Source: Gordionus sp. m RMFG-2023 | Taxonomy: Eukaryota > Nematomorpha > Gordioida > Chordodea > Parachordodidae | Direction: 5' to 3' | Assembly (NCBI RefSeq): GCF_954871325.1 | Contig: NC_088776.1 | Span: 22,306,508 to 22,370,507, forward strand | DNA length: 64,000 bases | Part shown: one piece after another, positions 1 to 11,700 of the stretch | Numbering within the stretch: the stretch's first letter is position 1 | Layout of the letters: each line of letters begins with the position of its first letter | Program-made: the position numbers and the translations under genes | Notes under the pieces: model-generated | What the model saw: the letters and a program-made list of their open reading frames with translations, nothing else | Databases searched by the model: none | What the model was told of the DNA's origin: nothing

Positions 1-560
1 AAATTCCTGGATACCGGCTATGAAGTCATCGTCTAATTACCAGGTATTTAACAAAGGCTTTAAAACTTTGTTCAAATTTATTCATGTCAGAACACCAAGG
101 CAAATAAACGGTGGACCCAATGGATCACTTTGTTGTATACCTTCACAAGAAAGAATAATTTCATATTTTTAAACATGTTAGCTCAGAGTAGCTATGCAAA
201 ATGAAATTGGCATATTCTGGATAGTTATAGAATATACAATAAATTGGTTACGTTGAGTTAAAGGTAGTATTAAGATCTATTTTAATGGAAATTAAATTTG
301 GATTTATATTAGCTAGCAACAATCGGACTGCTTGTGCTGAAGCCTCTTCTCCTCCTTTGATGCACCCCATTTAATTGGAAAGAGATTATATTCCTGATTT
401 TAAACGCCTGACTATGATTTTAGATGCAATACAACGAAATATTGATCTAACAACAATAGGTTGAACCCCATCATCTTTTTTGTTTAGAGGAATTAACAGA
501 GCCCCAATGATTAAAGAAATGTTTTTAGCAAATAAACCTATGATATTTTTGCATGTTTTA
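1..560 (-). mobile_element. 5'/3'-truncated non-LTR retrotransposon reverse transcriptase (RLE-type family)
   Basis: Read on the minus strand this stretch gives reverse-transcriptase pieces in order: NKKDDGVQPIVVRSIFR near 480-430, GCIKGGEEASAQAVRLLLAN near 360-310, IDLNTTFNST, then EGIQQSDPLGPP, and a degenerate W-x-LDD active-site motif near 35 where the tyrosine codon reads as a stop. The same order and wording occur in the better-preserved copy at 58.6-60.6 kb, so both belong to one LINE family. The frame is broken several times and the element continues past the left edge, so its C-terminal part is not visible. It is a dead copy. Family assignment rests on the shared motifs; orientation is secure. 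Confidence 0.72.
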
Positions 561-2683
561 AAATTTAATAAAGCATTTTTGTAATTTAAAAATAATAGCT
601 AAAAAAATTTCCACTTTTCCCTTGATATTGGTAGTATTGTTTTTTTTTCCTCGTTTGAGTTTTTTTTTTCGTTTCCCTTTTATTTTTTCTTTTGTTTTTT
701 TTTTGATTATTTTTTTCATTGTTATTTTAATTTTTTTAAAATTTATAATTTGTCAAATCTGACAGGTCTTGTGATTACAAATAATTTCCTTGAGTTGAAC
801 CATAATCCTCTAATGTATTATAATATAATATATATTATATATCCTAAAGGTTTATTTAACATTTAATATTACTACATTTTAAAAATTTAATGTTTCCCAC
901 TATAGTTATATTGACAGGGGTATGATTAAGTAACATGTAGGAATTATATTGAGTGAAAAATAGTTATAATAAAGTTGAATAGTTTTAATATTATCCTTAA
1001 GTGGTAAGTGCCTGATAGAGTCTTTTAGCTGACCAAATGTCCTATCTGCCAAGTTGACTGACAGTAACATCAGTAATATACAGTATTGTGACCTGTAAAA
1101 TCTTTTATATTTCCTTGCTTTTCCACTTGAATGATTATCAGTATAAACTATAAACGAATATTTTATTATATCAAGTGGTGGACCAAATGACAAAATTATT
1201 AAAGAAACATGAGTTAAAAATTGAACAAAGCACATAAAGGAATATAGTATAGTTGAACAAAATAATGAAACGATTTAAAATAAATTTGAACAAAAATATA
1301 TCTTTTAAATAATTAGAATCATATTAAAAAGGAACAATTGTAATATTCGAACAGTATTCTTCTATTTTAAAAAAATAGGTATATTTTAGTATGTAGCCAA
1401 CAAAAGGTACAGACAAGCCCGTTTAAGGCTAAATTTTTTAAAATATTTTAAAAGCGCCTTCCTCATTAAACAATTAAAACTTATTTCTGTTTGGCCCAGG
1501 TTAGAAAGATTTTGAACTACCCTATTTTGTTTGTTTAAAGTATACATTAAATAAATATTTTGGAATAGGAAAGGGTCACTAAGATTACTTACATACATAA
1601 ATCGAAATAGCCTTATTTTTAGGCTTTTTAGAGGAATCTATATAGACTTCTAAACAGAGTACTGTTTAGAAATATGACGATCCAGGACACAGTCTCAGGG
1701 ATATCATTATATTGAGCTACTTAATGAAATAACTTGCGAAAGATCTCAGAAGAAGAAGGCGCTTTTATTATTTACTGAACCTAAGCTGTCCAAAATTTTG
1801 TCAACCAAACCCTTTAAAATGTCACTAATTCAGTTTGAATCTTTTGATTTTTCAACTATTTTAAAGAATATTATCAATCAAATTTCAGTCAGTCAGAATC
1901 CGTCACCATTTTAGATTTTTTCTATTTAGCTATTTGGCGGTGACAGCTACCCAAGTTAATATACAGAAGTGTTAATAATATTGTCTCCTTATAAATATAA
2001 TTTGATAGAAGCCAATCTTGAAAATATTTTAATTTTACAATAGTAATTTTTGGTGAAATAATTTTAACATTTTTTTATATTATAGTTAATAAAATTTTTG
2101 TTATAATTTTTAAATTATGATTTCGATATATTTTTTGTATCTATATGCATTAATAATAAAATAAAAATAATCGTCATTTTATGTATAAGGGCGAATTTAT
2201 AGTCAACGCGTTATGATCAAGTTGTGTGTTATTTACAAAATCAAGCCAATAAACAGGTATAATTTATAAATATGGAGCGTTATGATGATAACGCTATGTA
2301 AAATTTAAAAACATAGGCTGTTGCGTAAATTTCAAAAATTATTAACGCTATGGAGAATAAACTGTATAGTGTTAAATAATGCAACGCTTGAAAGATAACG
2401 CATTTACTGATATAATTTATAAAAAATAGCTTCTCTATACATAATTCTAAAATGTTTGCATGCAAAAAATTCGAACCGGATTTTAAAGGTTTGTAAACCA
2501 ATACTATTTTTTTTAAAAACCAAACCTGAATTTTAATCCATTATAACTGAATTAAAATTCGCTATGGTTCGATCCCTGCCAAACATTGATATCATCATAG
2601 AATAGCTTGATCACATTTACAAAAGAGATTGTATATTGTGTGTAAACCTTGTCGATTTATCATGTACATACAATTAGTGAAGA
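561..2683. other. AT-rich intergenic stretch, no recognised gene
   Basis: A T-rich tract lies at about 630-720. Short ORFs occur (for example minus strand 1235-906 and plus strand about 1737-1915), but none resembles a family I recognise and none has clear splice context. A GGTTCGATCC motif at about 2569 looks like a Pol III B box, but no tRNA fold or A box accompanies it. Confidence 0.5.
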
Positions 2684-3028
2684 CATAGGCGTAGCCAGGG
2701 GGGGGGGCAAGGGAAAATTTCCCCTCCTTCAGAAATTTATCACTTTTTGTAAATATCATTTTTAGCTAATAAAAAAATATCCCCCTTAGTCCTCCCCCCA
2801 CTCCCTGACATTCAAATATGTATGCATATATCTTAAATAATAATTTATAAGAAAGAATGTAAAAGTTGATATTTTTTTATAAAACTATTCATCATAATTT
2901 ATAGATTTTTGGGAAAATAAATTAATAAATATGTAAAATGAACCAAAAATGTTTTTTAATAAATGGAATATAAGCCAAAAATAAGTCTTAAGACAGAAGT
3001 GAAATGTATTATAATTATTAATAATAGA
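2684..3028 (+). mobile_element. partial hAT-like non-autonomous element (GGCGTAGCC-end family)
   Basis: It starts with CATAGGCGTAGCCAGGG, a G tract, and then about 340 bp that align closely by eye with the left end of the complete element at 32206-33370, including the C-rich block and the AGCTAATAAAAAAAT segment. Similarity stops abruptly near 3028, so the right part is missing. It is non-coding. Confidence 0.7.
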
Positions 3029-3107
3029 TTTTTGATTGCAGTTTTAAATAAAAATAACGCGATAATAAAATTGATATTATTTTTTTAAAACAAATATTGT
3101 ATATACT

Positions 3108-3278
3108 CAGATTTGGGTAGTACCGCTAATCTATGTATCTAGGATACAAGATCCTTTTTATATCTTATATTTTTTTGTTATTTTTAATAAGATATTTTTA
3201 TCGGTGTCTGAGATACATTTTTTCTAAAAAAACGGTATCTGTATCTAGATTCTTTTTTCAAGGACCTGCCAAACTCTG
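3108..3278. repeat. small TIR element (CAGAnTTGGG-end family)
   Basis: It opens with CAGATTTGGGTAGTACC and closes with the complement of CAGAGTTTGGCAGGTCC, about 170 bp in all, with GTATCT/AGATAC motifs inside. The same ends and inner motif mark the large hAT element at 33511-47363, so this looks like an internally deleted relative. No target duplication is visible. Confidence 0.5.
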
Positions 3279-3451
3279 ATAATCTAGGCGATCTCTTTTT
3301 TATGAAAATTTCGAAATTATATATAAATTAAAAGATTGTACATATTTTTTAAAAAAATACAGAAATATGCAACCCTGGTCAAATAAATGACAAGATTAAA
3401 ACTTGATTTAATTTCAATTTGAAAAACATTTTTAAAATTTAATTTAAATCA

Positions 3452-3633
3452 GAGTTGTACAAAAGATCTTCTTTGAAGATTTTTGAGCGAGATCTAGCTC
3501 AAAAATTTGAGCAAGATCTTTGAAGATCGTAAAATTTGAAGATCTTTTATTTTTTAAAAATTTTGTGTAACGATCTTCAAAGATCTAGATCTTTGAAGAT
3601 CGCTGCGATCAACGATCTTCAAAAATCTTCATG
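3452..3633. repeat. cluster of GATCTTCAAAGATC palindromes
   Basis: After CAGAGTTGTACAAAAGATC the stretch repeats GATCTTTGAAGATC and its variants in both orientations about seven times, with a further GAGCGAGATCTAGCTC palindrome. This looks like the subterminal motif array at one end of a hAT-like element. The opposite end is not found and the unit appears cut by the hairpin at 3637. Confidence 0.55.
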
Positions 3634-3636
3634 ATA

Positions 3637-3780
3637 TTTATTTTTTTACTCCTTTATTAAAAGCCCAGATGTTTTTCAATTTTCATCAAGGCAGGAGGAG
3701 AGGTATAAAACATAAAAGAAATATTATATTAATAAAATTGAAAAACATCTGGGCTTTTAATAAAGGAGTAAAAAAATAAA
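3637..3780. repeat. perfect 47-bp inverted repeat with 50-bp loop
   Basis: The arms 3637-3683 and 3734-3780 are exact reverse complements, including the core CTCCTTTATTAAAAGCCCAG, separated by a purine-rich 50-bp spacer. No mismatch was found across 47 bp, so the duplication is recent or maintained. It codes for nothing I recognise. Confidence 0.85.
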
Positions 3781-4955
3781 TCAACAAATCATTGCGTAGA
3801 AAAATTGGAAGCCATAAAAATTCTCGTTGTAATTCATTGGCTTACTTTTATTTTTTTTGTAAATTTTATAACCTAGAATGTGTTTTATGCATAAAAATTC
3901 TTGATTAAAATATTATTACTAACATGGATCATCATCTAATATTATACTGGCAGTTATCCTGTCAAAGAATAGCTGAATAATCAGAAATTTCCCCTTTATT
4001 TTATAAGGCAGAAGAAATACATCAATATTCTGATACGAGGTAATTCGGAAATTCTGTTATTTAGATAAAGTATGTTAGCAAAATATATATTTAGTACTTC
4101 AACTAAGCATAATTATTTGGATGATATTTGTAAATCTCATCTAACAAGGTTAGTTTTTTTAGATCATAAACTACAATCACTATTTTCAATTTTGTGGATA
4201 AATGGATATATTTTAAAAAATTTTCAAGAAACAAGGCGCTGCGGAAAATTATTTTTGCAATTAAAATTTATTTTATATTTAAATAAAGGTCGGATAATTA
4301 TTAATTTTAACTTTGGGCCGGGCTTTTAGGGGTAAATAAAAAATTTCAGACCGGGCCTAATTAGGCCCGATGCATATCACTAGTTGAAGATATTAAATAT
4401 AAAATACATTGCTAATATTCTTAAAATAATAAAAAATTTCTGAATCACCTCTCTTCAAAATCAGGCCACTTTTCAGTCATACCTAATAAAATAGAAGGGA
4501 AATTCCTGATTCATCCGTGATCAAATAATTTAGAAATTTCCTATATCATTCTTTAACTGCTATAGTCAGCAATGGGCAGGTCTTAGCCTGAATTTTTAAA
4601 GTCAATCAAAAAGTTTACCCACCCACTTATTTAAATTTTTAATAAATATATGCTCGTTCAATTCATGTCGTCTGAAATATTTAATTAATTTACCTACTAG
4701 CCAAATGTTTTAAAAATAATTATAACCCGCCCAATATTTATAAAATTTTAAACTGCCTATTGCAAACCTTTAATATGCTAGTTACTTATATTCATCAAAT
4801 GATAATTTATTTGTAAAATTTTATTTAATATAATACCAGTAAGAAATAATATCCTTTATAAATATAAATTTATATAATTGAATATTACAAATATCCATTT
4901 TTAAAAATAGTTTGATTAAACTGTCAGTATGTAAGTTTCGTCATGTCCTAGTCGG
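3781..4955. other. AT-rich stretch with GGGCC remnants
   Basis: No gene is recognised. Around 4310-4372 there are GGGCCGGGC and CCGGGCCTAATTAGGCCCG segments that resemble the ends of the GGGCC-rich hAT family seen at 9.8-12.4 kb, but without a complete pair of ends. Confidence 0.4.
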
Positions 4956-5538
4956 CAGCGTCTACATGACAGGATTTTCACTGGGTGCAAACCCCCTTCA
5001 AAAACTTTTGCCTACCCCCCCCCCCCCCAAAAAAAAAAACTCGCACCTTCGGCGGCTGTGTCTCTTTATTATTATTTTCACCTTTATAATTATATTGATA
5101 CTCTTTTCAAAGAATTTATAAGGATAACTTAAATTAATCTATATCTACTACCATCTATCGATAGTGAATATAGAGAATTTATTTTTTAGATAATAAATTC
5201 AATTAAAACCTCCATTATTTACAATGAATTAATTATTATGACATTATGAGCTTGCTATCCAAACCTTTTAAATTACATTTAAAAGGATAGCAGAAAGTTT
5301 TATTTGGAAAACAATGTGTATGATTGTTTGCAATATATAGATTTGGTCGATAATTTTATTATAATAATTCTATAATAAAAGTTTTAATTTTTACAGCAAT
5401 AAATTTTGTCCTATTTCATCTCAAAATTTAATAGATAACCACCAAAAAAATTTATCCTACCCCCCATTAAAGCAGCCTACCCCCCTTAAAAAAATAGGAT
5501 GCGAACTGTTCCTACCCTTCCCGCTCATGTAGACGCTG
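4956..5538. mobile_element. non-autonomous hAT element with perfect target duplication
   Basis: The terminal inverted repeats are CAGCGTCTACATGA and TCATGTAGACGCTG. The element is flanked on both sides by CTAGTCGG (4948-4955 and 5539-5546), an exact 8-bp duplication as expected for hAT. The 583-bp interior has C/A homopolymer tracts and no transposase. A related copy in the opposite orientation lies at 30236-30682. Confidence 0.85.
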
Positions 5539-5546
5539 CTAGTCGG

Positions 5547-8073
5547 TCCTTAAACATCTGTACTAAAATATGATCGGTCCTCCGTAATGCATACGAAGGA
5601 TGCGATTTTTATAATATGGGTAAATAAGATAAATTAATTATTGCCAATGTTTGTATCATCAGTTATTTCCTTTTGCATATAAATCATTCGCAAGGTATAT
5701 ATATATTATTTTGCTAATTCGCAGAACCTTGTTTTTTTAAATATTCATTTTATCTTCTTGGTAAAATAAAATGTTATTTATTATCAAGAAATTATATTAT
5801 TTGAAGAAAAAAAATCTACGTAAGACGCGGCAGGATCGTATGCCACCGGGCCTGCCCGAATAAATCATTCCCTAATAAGAAAAAAACCATAAGGGCGAGG
5901 CGGTTTGCTACCATCCTTATAAAGTAATTTGAACAATAAATTATAAAAAAATGATGGGTACTAAAGTTAGTAGTTATGACATTTTTGCATAACGTAATTA
6001 CTTTCTACTATTTTTATATTCTTGGCTTATATTTTTCATCCTCGGTGTAATTGACTACAAATAGAGTTGACATGATTAAAACAAATTCATTAAAATTGAT
6101 GTTTTCTCGAATAAAAATTATTATTTAAGTTAATTTTTTATCTTCTTTTTAAATTACTAATTTAGCATATAATATACTTAATTTAATTATTATAAACATG
6201 CTATTAATTTTTCGATATAATATACTGCTTTTAATTTGGCTACTATTTGCTCGTATTTAAATAAATATATATTCAATATTTAGGAAATTTTTATTATTAG
6301 GGTTACATAGATATATTAAATAAATAATGAAACATTGCTCACATTAATTTTTTTATATTAATTATATTTGTGCTGAAACATTACTTTAAAAAAAACGCGT
6401 TACTCGTTACGTTTAAAAAATACAACTCTTTACCGTTACTCATTGCATAGTCAAAAAGGAACGCATTAAAAAAATACTAATTATATATAAATTTTCGTGC
6501 GCAACACATTTTTTTAAAAATATATCTTTATATTTCGTTCATTCTCTCTTTCCATTATTCATTGATCCGATTCAATTATTTTAAATAAACTTTTTATTTC
6601 TCCTAATGTACTGAAACGATTTAAAATAAACAAAACGTTTTCTTTTTTAATTCCCTTTAAACCCCCCTCCCCATTTTATATAATTTTAAATTCCCCCGCG
6701 TGATGCTTATTCGGCTAATTTTCGCCGACTCCAAAACGACTTTGCCGAGATTTAGATGAAAAATCGGTTAAACCTAATTAGGTTTAGAGTGAGATTTTTA
6801 GCAGATCACGCTACACTAAATGAAGATTGTATTACAGTTAATAAATAAAATCTTTAATTGGAGAAATTTATTAAAATATTTAAAGAACTTTATCAGAATT
6901 CATATTTTTTAAAGATTTGAGCTGCTGGACATTGAGGTTGAAATATTAATTATGGCACAATACAATAATAAAGTGTAGACTTAATGCCATTAATTTTCTT
7001 CGTTGTTGTAAAAGGGCCGTCAGAGTTAAATCGAGGGTTCTCGGGTTCGAGCTCTTTTAGAAGGTCAGTTTTCGATTAAGTTCCTCTTAACAAATTTTCC
7101 CTAAATTATTTAAAATTGCTGCTGGAAACACATAATGGCAAGTTAAGATTAGATAAAAAAATTTATATGATTCAATATTATCTAAAATTTTAAGTTTATA
7201 TAGTGTTATAAAATAAAATAAGTTAGTAAAAATCGCGATACATTTTATAAAGTCATAAATTTATTTAAATTAATATTTTTTTTATATTTTAATTAATATA
7301 TTTATCATTTTATTTAACATCTATAACAATTCCATAAACCCTAAATCGGGTCCAGAATACAGGTTAAATCTTCTTCATATGAAGAAACAAGTACTTTTGA
7401 CAGATATTTATAATTATAATATTAGATATAATAAATTAACATACCTTGATTGATTTATAAAATTATAATACATAACTTTGGTGGTTGGTTCGAATTTCTA
7501 AATTTTTAAAAAAATTATATAAAATATATTATTTGCATATTTTTTAAGGAAAAATTTAAAAGACGAGTAACGTGCATTACTCATAACCTATTGTAACAAG
7601 TAATCATTCCTTTTCCTTAAAAAAAATAAAGCTGTTTATATTTGGAATGAAAATTAGTATAAATGGGAAAATATATTATTAAAATGATAGTCAATTCAAT
7701 ATTGTTTTAACAAGTTTATTAATAAATTCAAGGTAAAATTTATATATTTTTTTTAAATCGGTCATAGGTTACTTTATTTGAATATTTAATGATATGATAT
7801 GCCAAAATGTGGTAGCAAATGATTAAATTTTTAAAAAGGATGAAATGTGTTTGATCAATAACTTTTTCCCAGAGGCTATTTTACATAAAAACATTAATTT
7901 CAATCATTTTATAAAATTTGGTTCAAATAGAAAAACCATGATTTTTGTTAATTCTAACTATAACTACATGGTATATTTCGTCCTGCTTTTATATACATAA
8001 ATGAGTAGTCTAATATTTCAAATCCTGTTCTTATCTCATCTTTTTAAAAAATATAAAATATACATTTCAAAGC
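5547..8073. other. AT-rich intergenic stretch, no recognised gene
   Basis: Nothing codes convincingly here. Motifs such as CGCGTTACTCGTTACG near 6396 and ACGAGTAACGTGCATTACTC near 7562 may be the decayed ends of one TIR element of about 1.2 kb. A palindrome AAACCTAATTAGGTTT sits near 6770. A GGTTCGAG motif near 7050 resembles a Pol III B box but has no tRNA fold. Confidence 0.35.
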
Positions 8074-8229
8074 TTAGGCGACAATATGATCTGATGCCCT
8101 CTTTATAGCATTTTCAAACTCTAAAGATGATTCAGGCCCAATTGCTTTAGGGCCCTTTATAGAATATAATAATAGCGCCTGAAACCCGAGGCCATCAGGG
8201 GAAATGGTGGGACGAATCAATTGCATCAT
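8074..8229 (-). other. short unrecognised ORF in a GC-richer island
   Basis: An open frame of about 51 residues (starting MMQLIRPTISPDGLGFQALL, ending before a TAA) lies 0.5 kb downstream of the CCT6 stop, on the same strand. Codon use is less AT-biased than its surroundings. I do not recognise a family. It could be a relic of a mobile element or an exon of a neighbouring gene. There is no splice or promoter support. Confidence 0.2.
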
Positions 8230-8717
8230 TAAATTCTCAGAGGGATGCCCTCTTAGTCAAGATATAGTCGATATCTATTTTATAATTGAATTATTATATT
8301 CTGTGAGATATCTTAGCGTTACTGGTTTGCGAGGAGGTAGGACACTGGGGACAGTCTATACATTTAATTCCTGAGATTTGATATCAAAAGACTGGATATT
8401 ATTTAAATACTTATATTGATAAAAAGTATAAAATAAATGCAGCAAGATTTTGTTTTAATATTTTTTAGACCAACCTAGGAACCAAAGCTTTATTCGGAAA
8501 CAAAAATAGTGTACAGGATTCTCATAACTATCTGACTGGAATGAAAAAAAAAATCAATGCTTTAAGGTGTTTTATGAATTTGATGCTCCAATATAAATCA
8601 ATTGACAATCCAAAAACAAGTTAATAAGGCAAAATATTTTAATATAAAATGCGTACTAAAATTGACAAAATAAAGGCACAAATATGAGAAGATATTTATA
8701 AAATTAGATTTTCATTT

Positions 8718-8790
8718 CTATTTTTTGAGAGTTGATATTCCAGCGGCTAACATTTCATCTACCAACAATATATTACTGGCTATTACGGTG
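8718..8790 (-). CDS. CCT6: CCT6 exon 15, terminal
   Basis: Residues 519-542, [20 protein letters not shown] then LKK and TAG, equivalent to [23 protein letters not shown]. Reaching a stop at the expected C-terminus shows that the gene is complete in the window. Confidence 0.93.
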
Positions 8791-11700
8791 CTTTATTTTT
8801 ATAAAATAAATATTACAAATCCTTATTTTTATTTTAATAAAAAATGAAATTCGATATACTATAAAATGGACATTAATTAAAAAAAAATTACATTCAGATT
8901 CGAGGTTTGCAATTGAACCAGTCAATTATTAGTTTAGAAATAATGTTACTAACCTACCCAATGAAAATTATATGATCTATTAGTTTTTTTAATAAAGAAA
9001 GCCACCCTTTCATCATTTAAATTTTTTCAATCTCCCTGCCGAAAGTGGTCACGGGCTGAAACCCCGTTCATTGCAGACCTTTAATTAGGTATTATTTATT
9101 GTATTGATAAAATAATAACAATATATTCAGAACATTATTAAAATATCGAAGCTTTATTAAAACTTGCGTTTGAATTTAAAATTCATATTAGTTTATAAAA
9201 GTGTTCTAGCCAATAATTATCAAGTGCCAGCATAGTTTAGCGAAATGTTGTATTATAAAACTTCAAATAATCTCTCGAAGAATTTTCAGCCAACTAACTC
9301 AGAATTAGCCATATAAGCTAATTATTTACTCGATTAGTTCCATTCAATTTGATGATTGATTTTGGTCTATTATGCGTAATACAGAAATATAAATATTAAA
9401 ACAAAATTTGATTTACCTAGAATATAGACTGTGTTTAATAACATTGTAATTATCCCATATTCCCAAGTCGTTTGGCTTGATCGGCAAACCTTTAAAAAAT
9501 CAATAAATTATACCAAAAAATAATTTAAAAAATGAAAAACCGGTATCCAAATCGATCCCCACGTTATTATTGCCTTCTTCCATGCACGCAATAATGGTTC
9601 CTTGCATGTCGAACCCGGAATTTAAGGCCAGAGTGCGTGGGACTATAAGCAAGGCTTGAGCATAGGCTTCAATACCCAGCTTTATTTTTCCTAATAAATT
9701 TTTTTTTAAAATAAAACCCATCTACATGTTTGAATGATTATTATAGATGTCTGAATCTTTTGATCTTTTTTAAATAAAAATGTTATTGCATAAATAAGAG
9801 AACTGCAAGAGGCACCATATGCAAGGCCCGGACGGGGTTTTATATTTTAAGCCCAGTCCTGATTTTTTAAAAAAATATTACTTTTATTTTTAATTTTCAC
9901 TAATAGCGATTTAAATTTTGGCTTTAAAATATAAGGCCCAGCCTGGGTATTTTTAAAAAAAATTTATATACCAGGCCCGAGTATATTTAAAAAATTAAAA
10001 TACGACCCGGTCCATGTACCTGAGCTGGCAGGTCTCTGCTGTAAGTAAACCTGATGGAATTATGCCAAAAAAGAATTCGCTATCCATTGATTCATATATT
10101 ATGAATATTTCCACTAATCACCTTTTATAATTTAAATTAGGAATGTGAGCCCTTTGATAAAAAAAAGATTCATATTTGGGTTCAAATATTAAAAAGGGTT
10201 TAGGGTTGGAGTGCATAAAGATAATGACTAGTTATTAATAAAATAAACTACTCTATAGATTTACATAATTGCAAGGCAAGGTATTTCTATAATATTATTA
10301 TTTATAAGCTTTTGAAATATCAATTTATATAAGTGTTCGGGTTTGGCAAAAACATGAGGGGTTAAACTCATTTTCGCATCCCTTATTTTAATATTCAATT
10401 TTTTTAGTATTCTAATACGGAATTTTTCAATGTTTAGTTCCATTCAAATTTAGATATTTCTTTCGGCTCTTTGATTTTTATCATTTTATCAGAGACCTGC
10501 AAGACCCGGCCCTAAACCTGGCCCGTATTTTAAATTTTTTAAATATACCAGGGCCGGGCCTAAAAAAATTTTTTTTAAACATATACGGGCCGGGCCTAAA
10601 AATTTTTTTTTAAATATATCCACCCCGGGCTTAAGATTGTTAAACCCGGGCCGGGTAAGGCCTTAATATTTTTTATAAAAATTTTTACATTATGAGTTAA
10701 TGGTTATAAGATTATATTATATTATAGTTATGATTAATATAATATTGGGTGATGGTTAACACTACCTAACAACCCACAGATCGATCTAATTATTAATTTC
10801 CTGCAAATTTATTCAAAGTATTAATATATTTTTTTATAATTCATATCTAAATTTTTACAACATATTTTACCAAAACAATCAAATAAAGGAATATCTTAAA
10901 TAAGCCCCAATATTCAAGTATTATTAATATATTTTTTTATAATTCATATCTAAATTTTTAGAATATATTTTACCAAAACAATCAAATAAAGGATTATCAC
11001 TTCTTAAAGTTTGTAATTGATTTTACTTAATATAAAGCATTTTTTAATTGAAAAATTTGTTTTACACAAGTATCATTTTATTTCTCTGTCCCAAATTCAA
11101 GCAATTACGTAGGTAGTCAGGGACAGATCGCAAAATGACGGAAAACTATATAAAAGATTATATTAAATTACAAGAGGCTCAGGAAGTAAATGAAATACCA
11201 TCGACCAGTCAAATTACGACTGTTGTTAAACAAACTGAATCGTTTTATGACAAATGGGGCGATGGTAATTCTGGTAATATGTCAATACCCGATGATGAAT
11301 ATTATAATTACATAAATAATAGATAAAACATTTAAGGTGGATAATTTGTTAGAGTGGTGGGCGGCTCATCAAAGCGAATTTCCAATTTTAGCAAAATTGG
11401 CAATTCCTGCTTTAAGTGCAAGCTTTGAGCGGAATTTTTCCACTACTGGGAGAATTCTTAAAGAAAGAAGAAGTAATCTTCAACCTGAAAAGGTAGATAT
11501 GCTTCTCTTTCTTCATGATAATTTGTGAATTTTTAATATCTTTCTTGAGTATAGGGTTTCGTCAATCATGCTGGTTTTTTACTTTGCAAACTGTCAAATA
11601 TTTATTGCATTTATTATATTTACCTTGAGTCATGAAAGTTTTTAATCCAACATTTTTCATTATTTTTTTTTACAATATTATATAATACAATTATCTTCTT

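Noticed and set aside
906-1235. 109-residue minus-strand ORF as a gene
   Set aside because: Low-complexity AT-driven frame, no family resemblance, no splice or promoter context.
2555-2590. tRNA or SINE (GGTTCGATCC B-box-like motif)
   Set aside because: No A box, acceptor stem or cloverleaf can be drawn around it.
4072-4329. 85-residue ORF as a gene
   Set aside because: Its 3' end runs into GGGCC transposon-end sequence and the rest resembles nothing.
7015-7065. tRNA gene (CTCGGGTTCGAGCTC)
   Set aside because: The T-arm does not pair properly and no acceptor stem is present.
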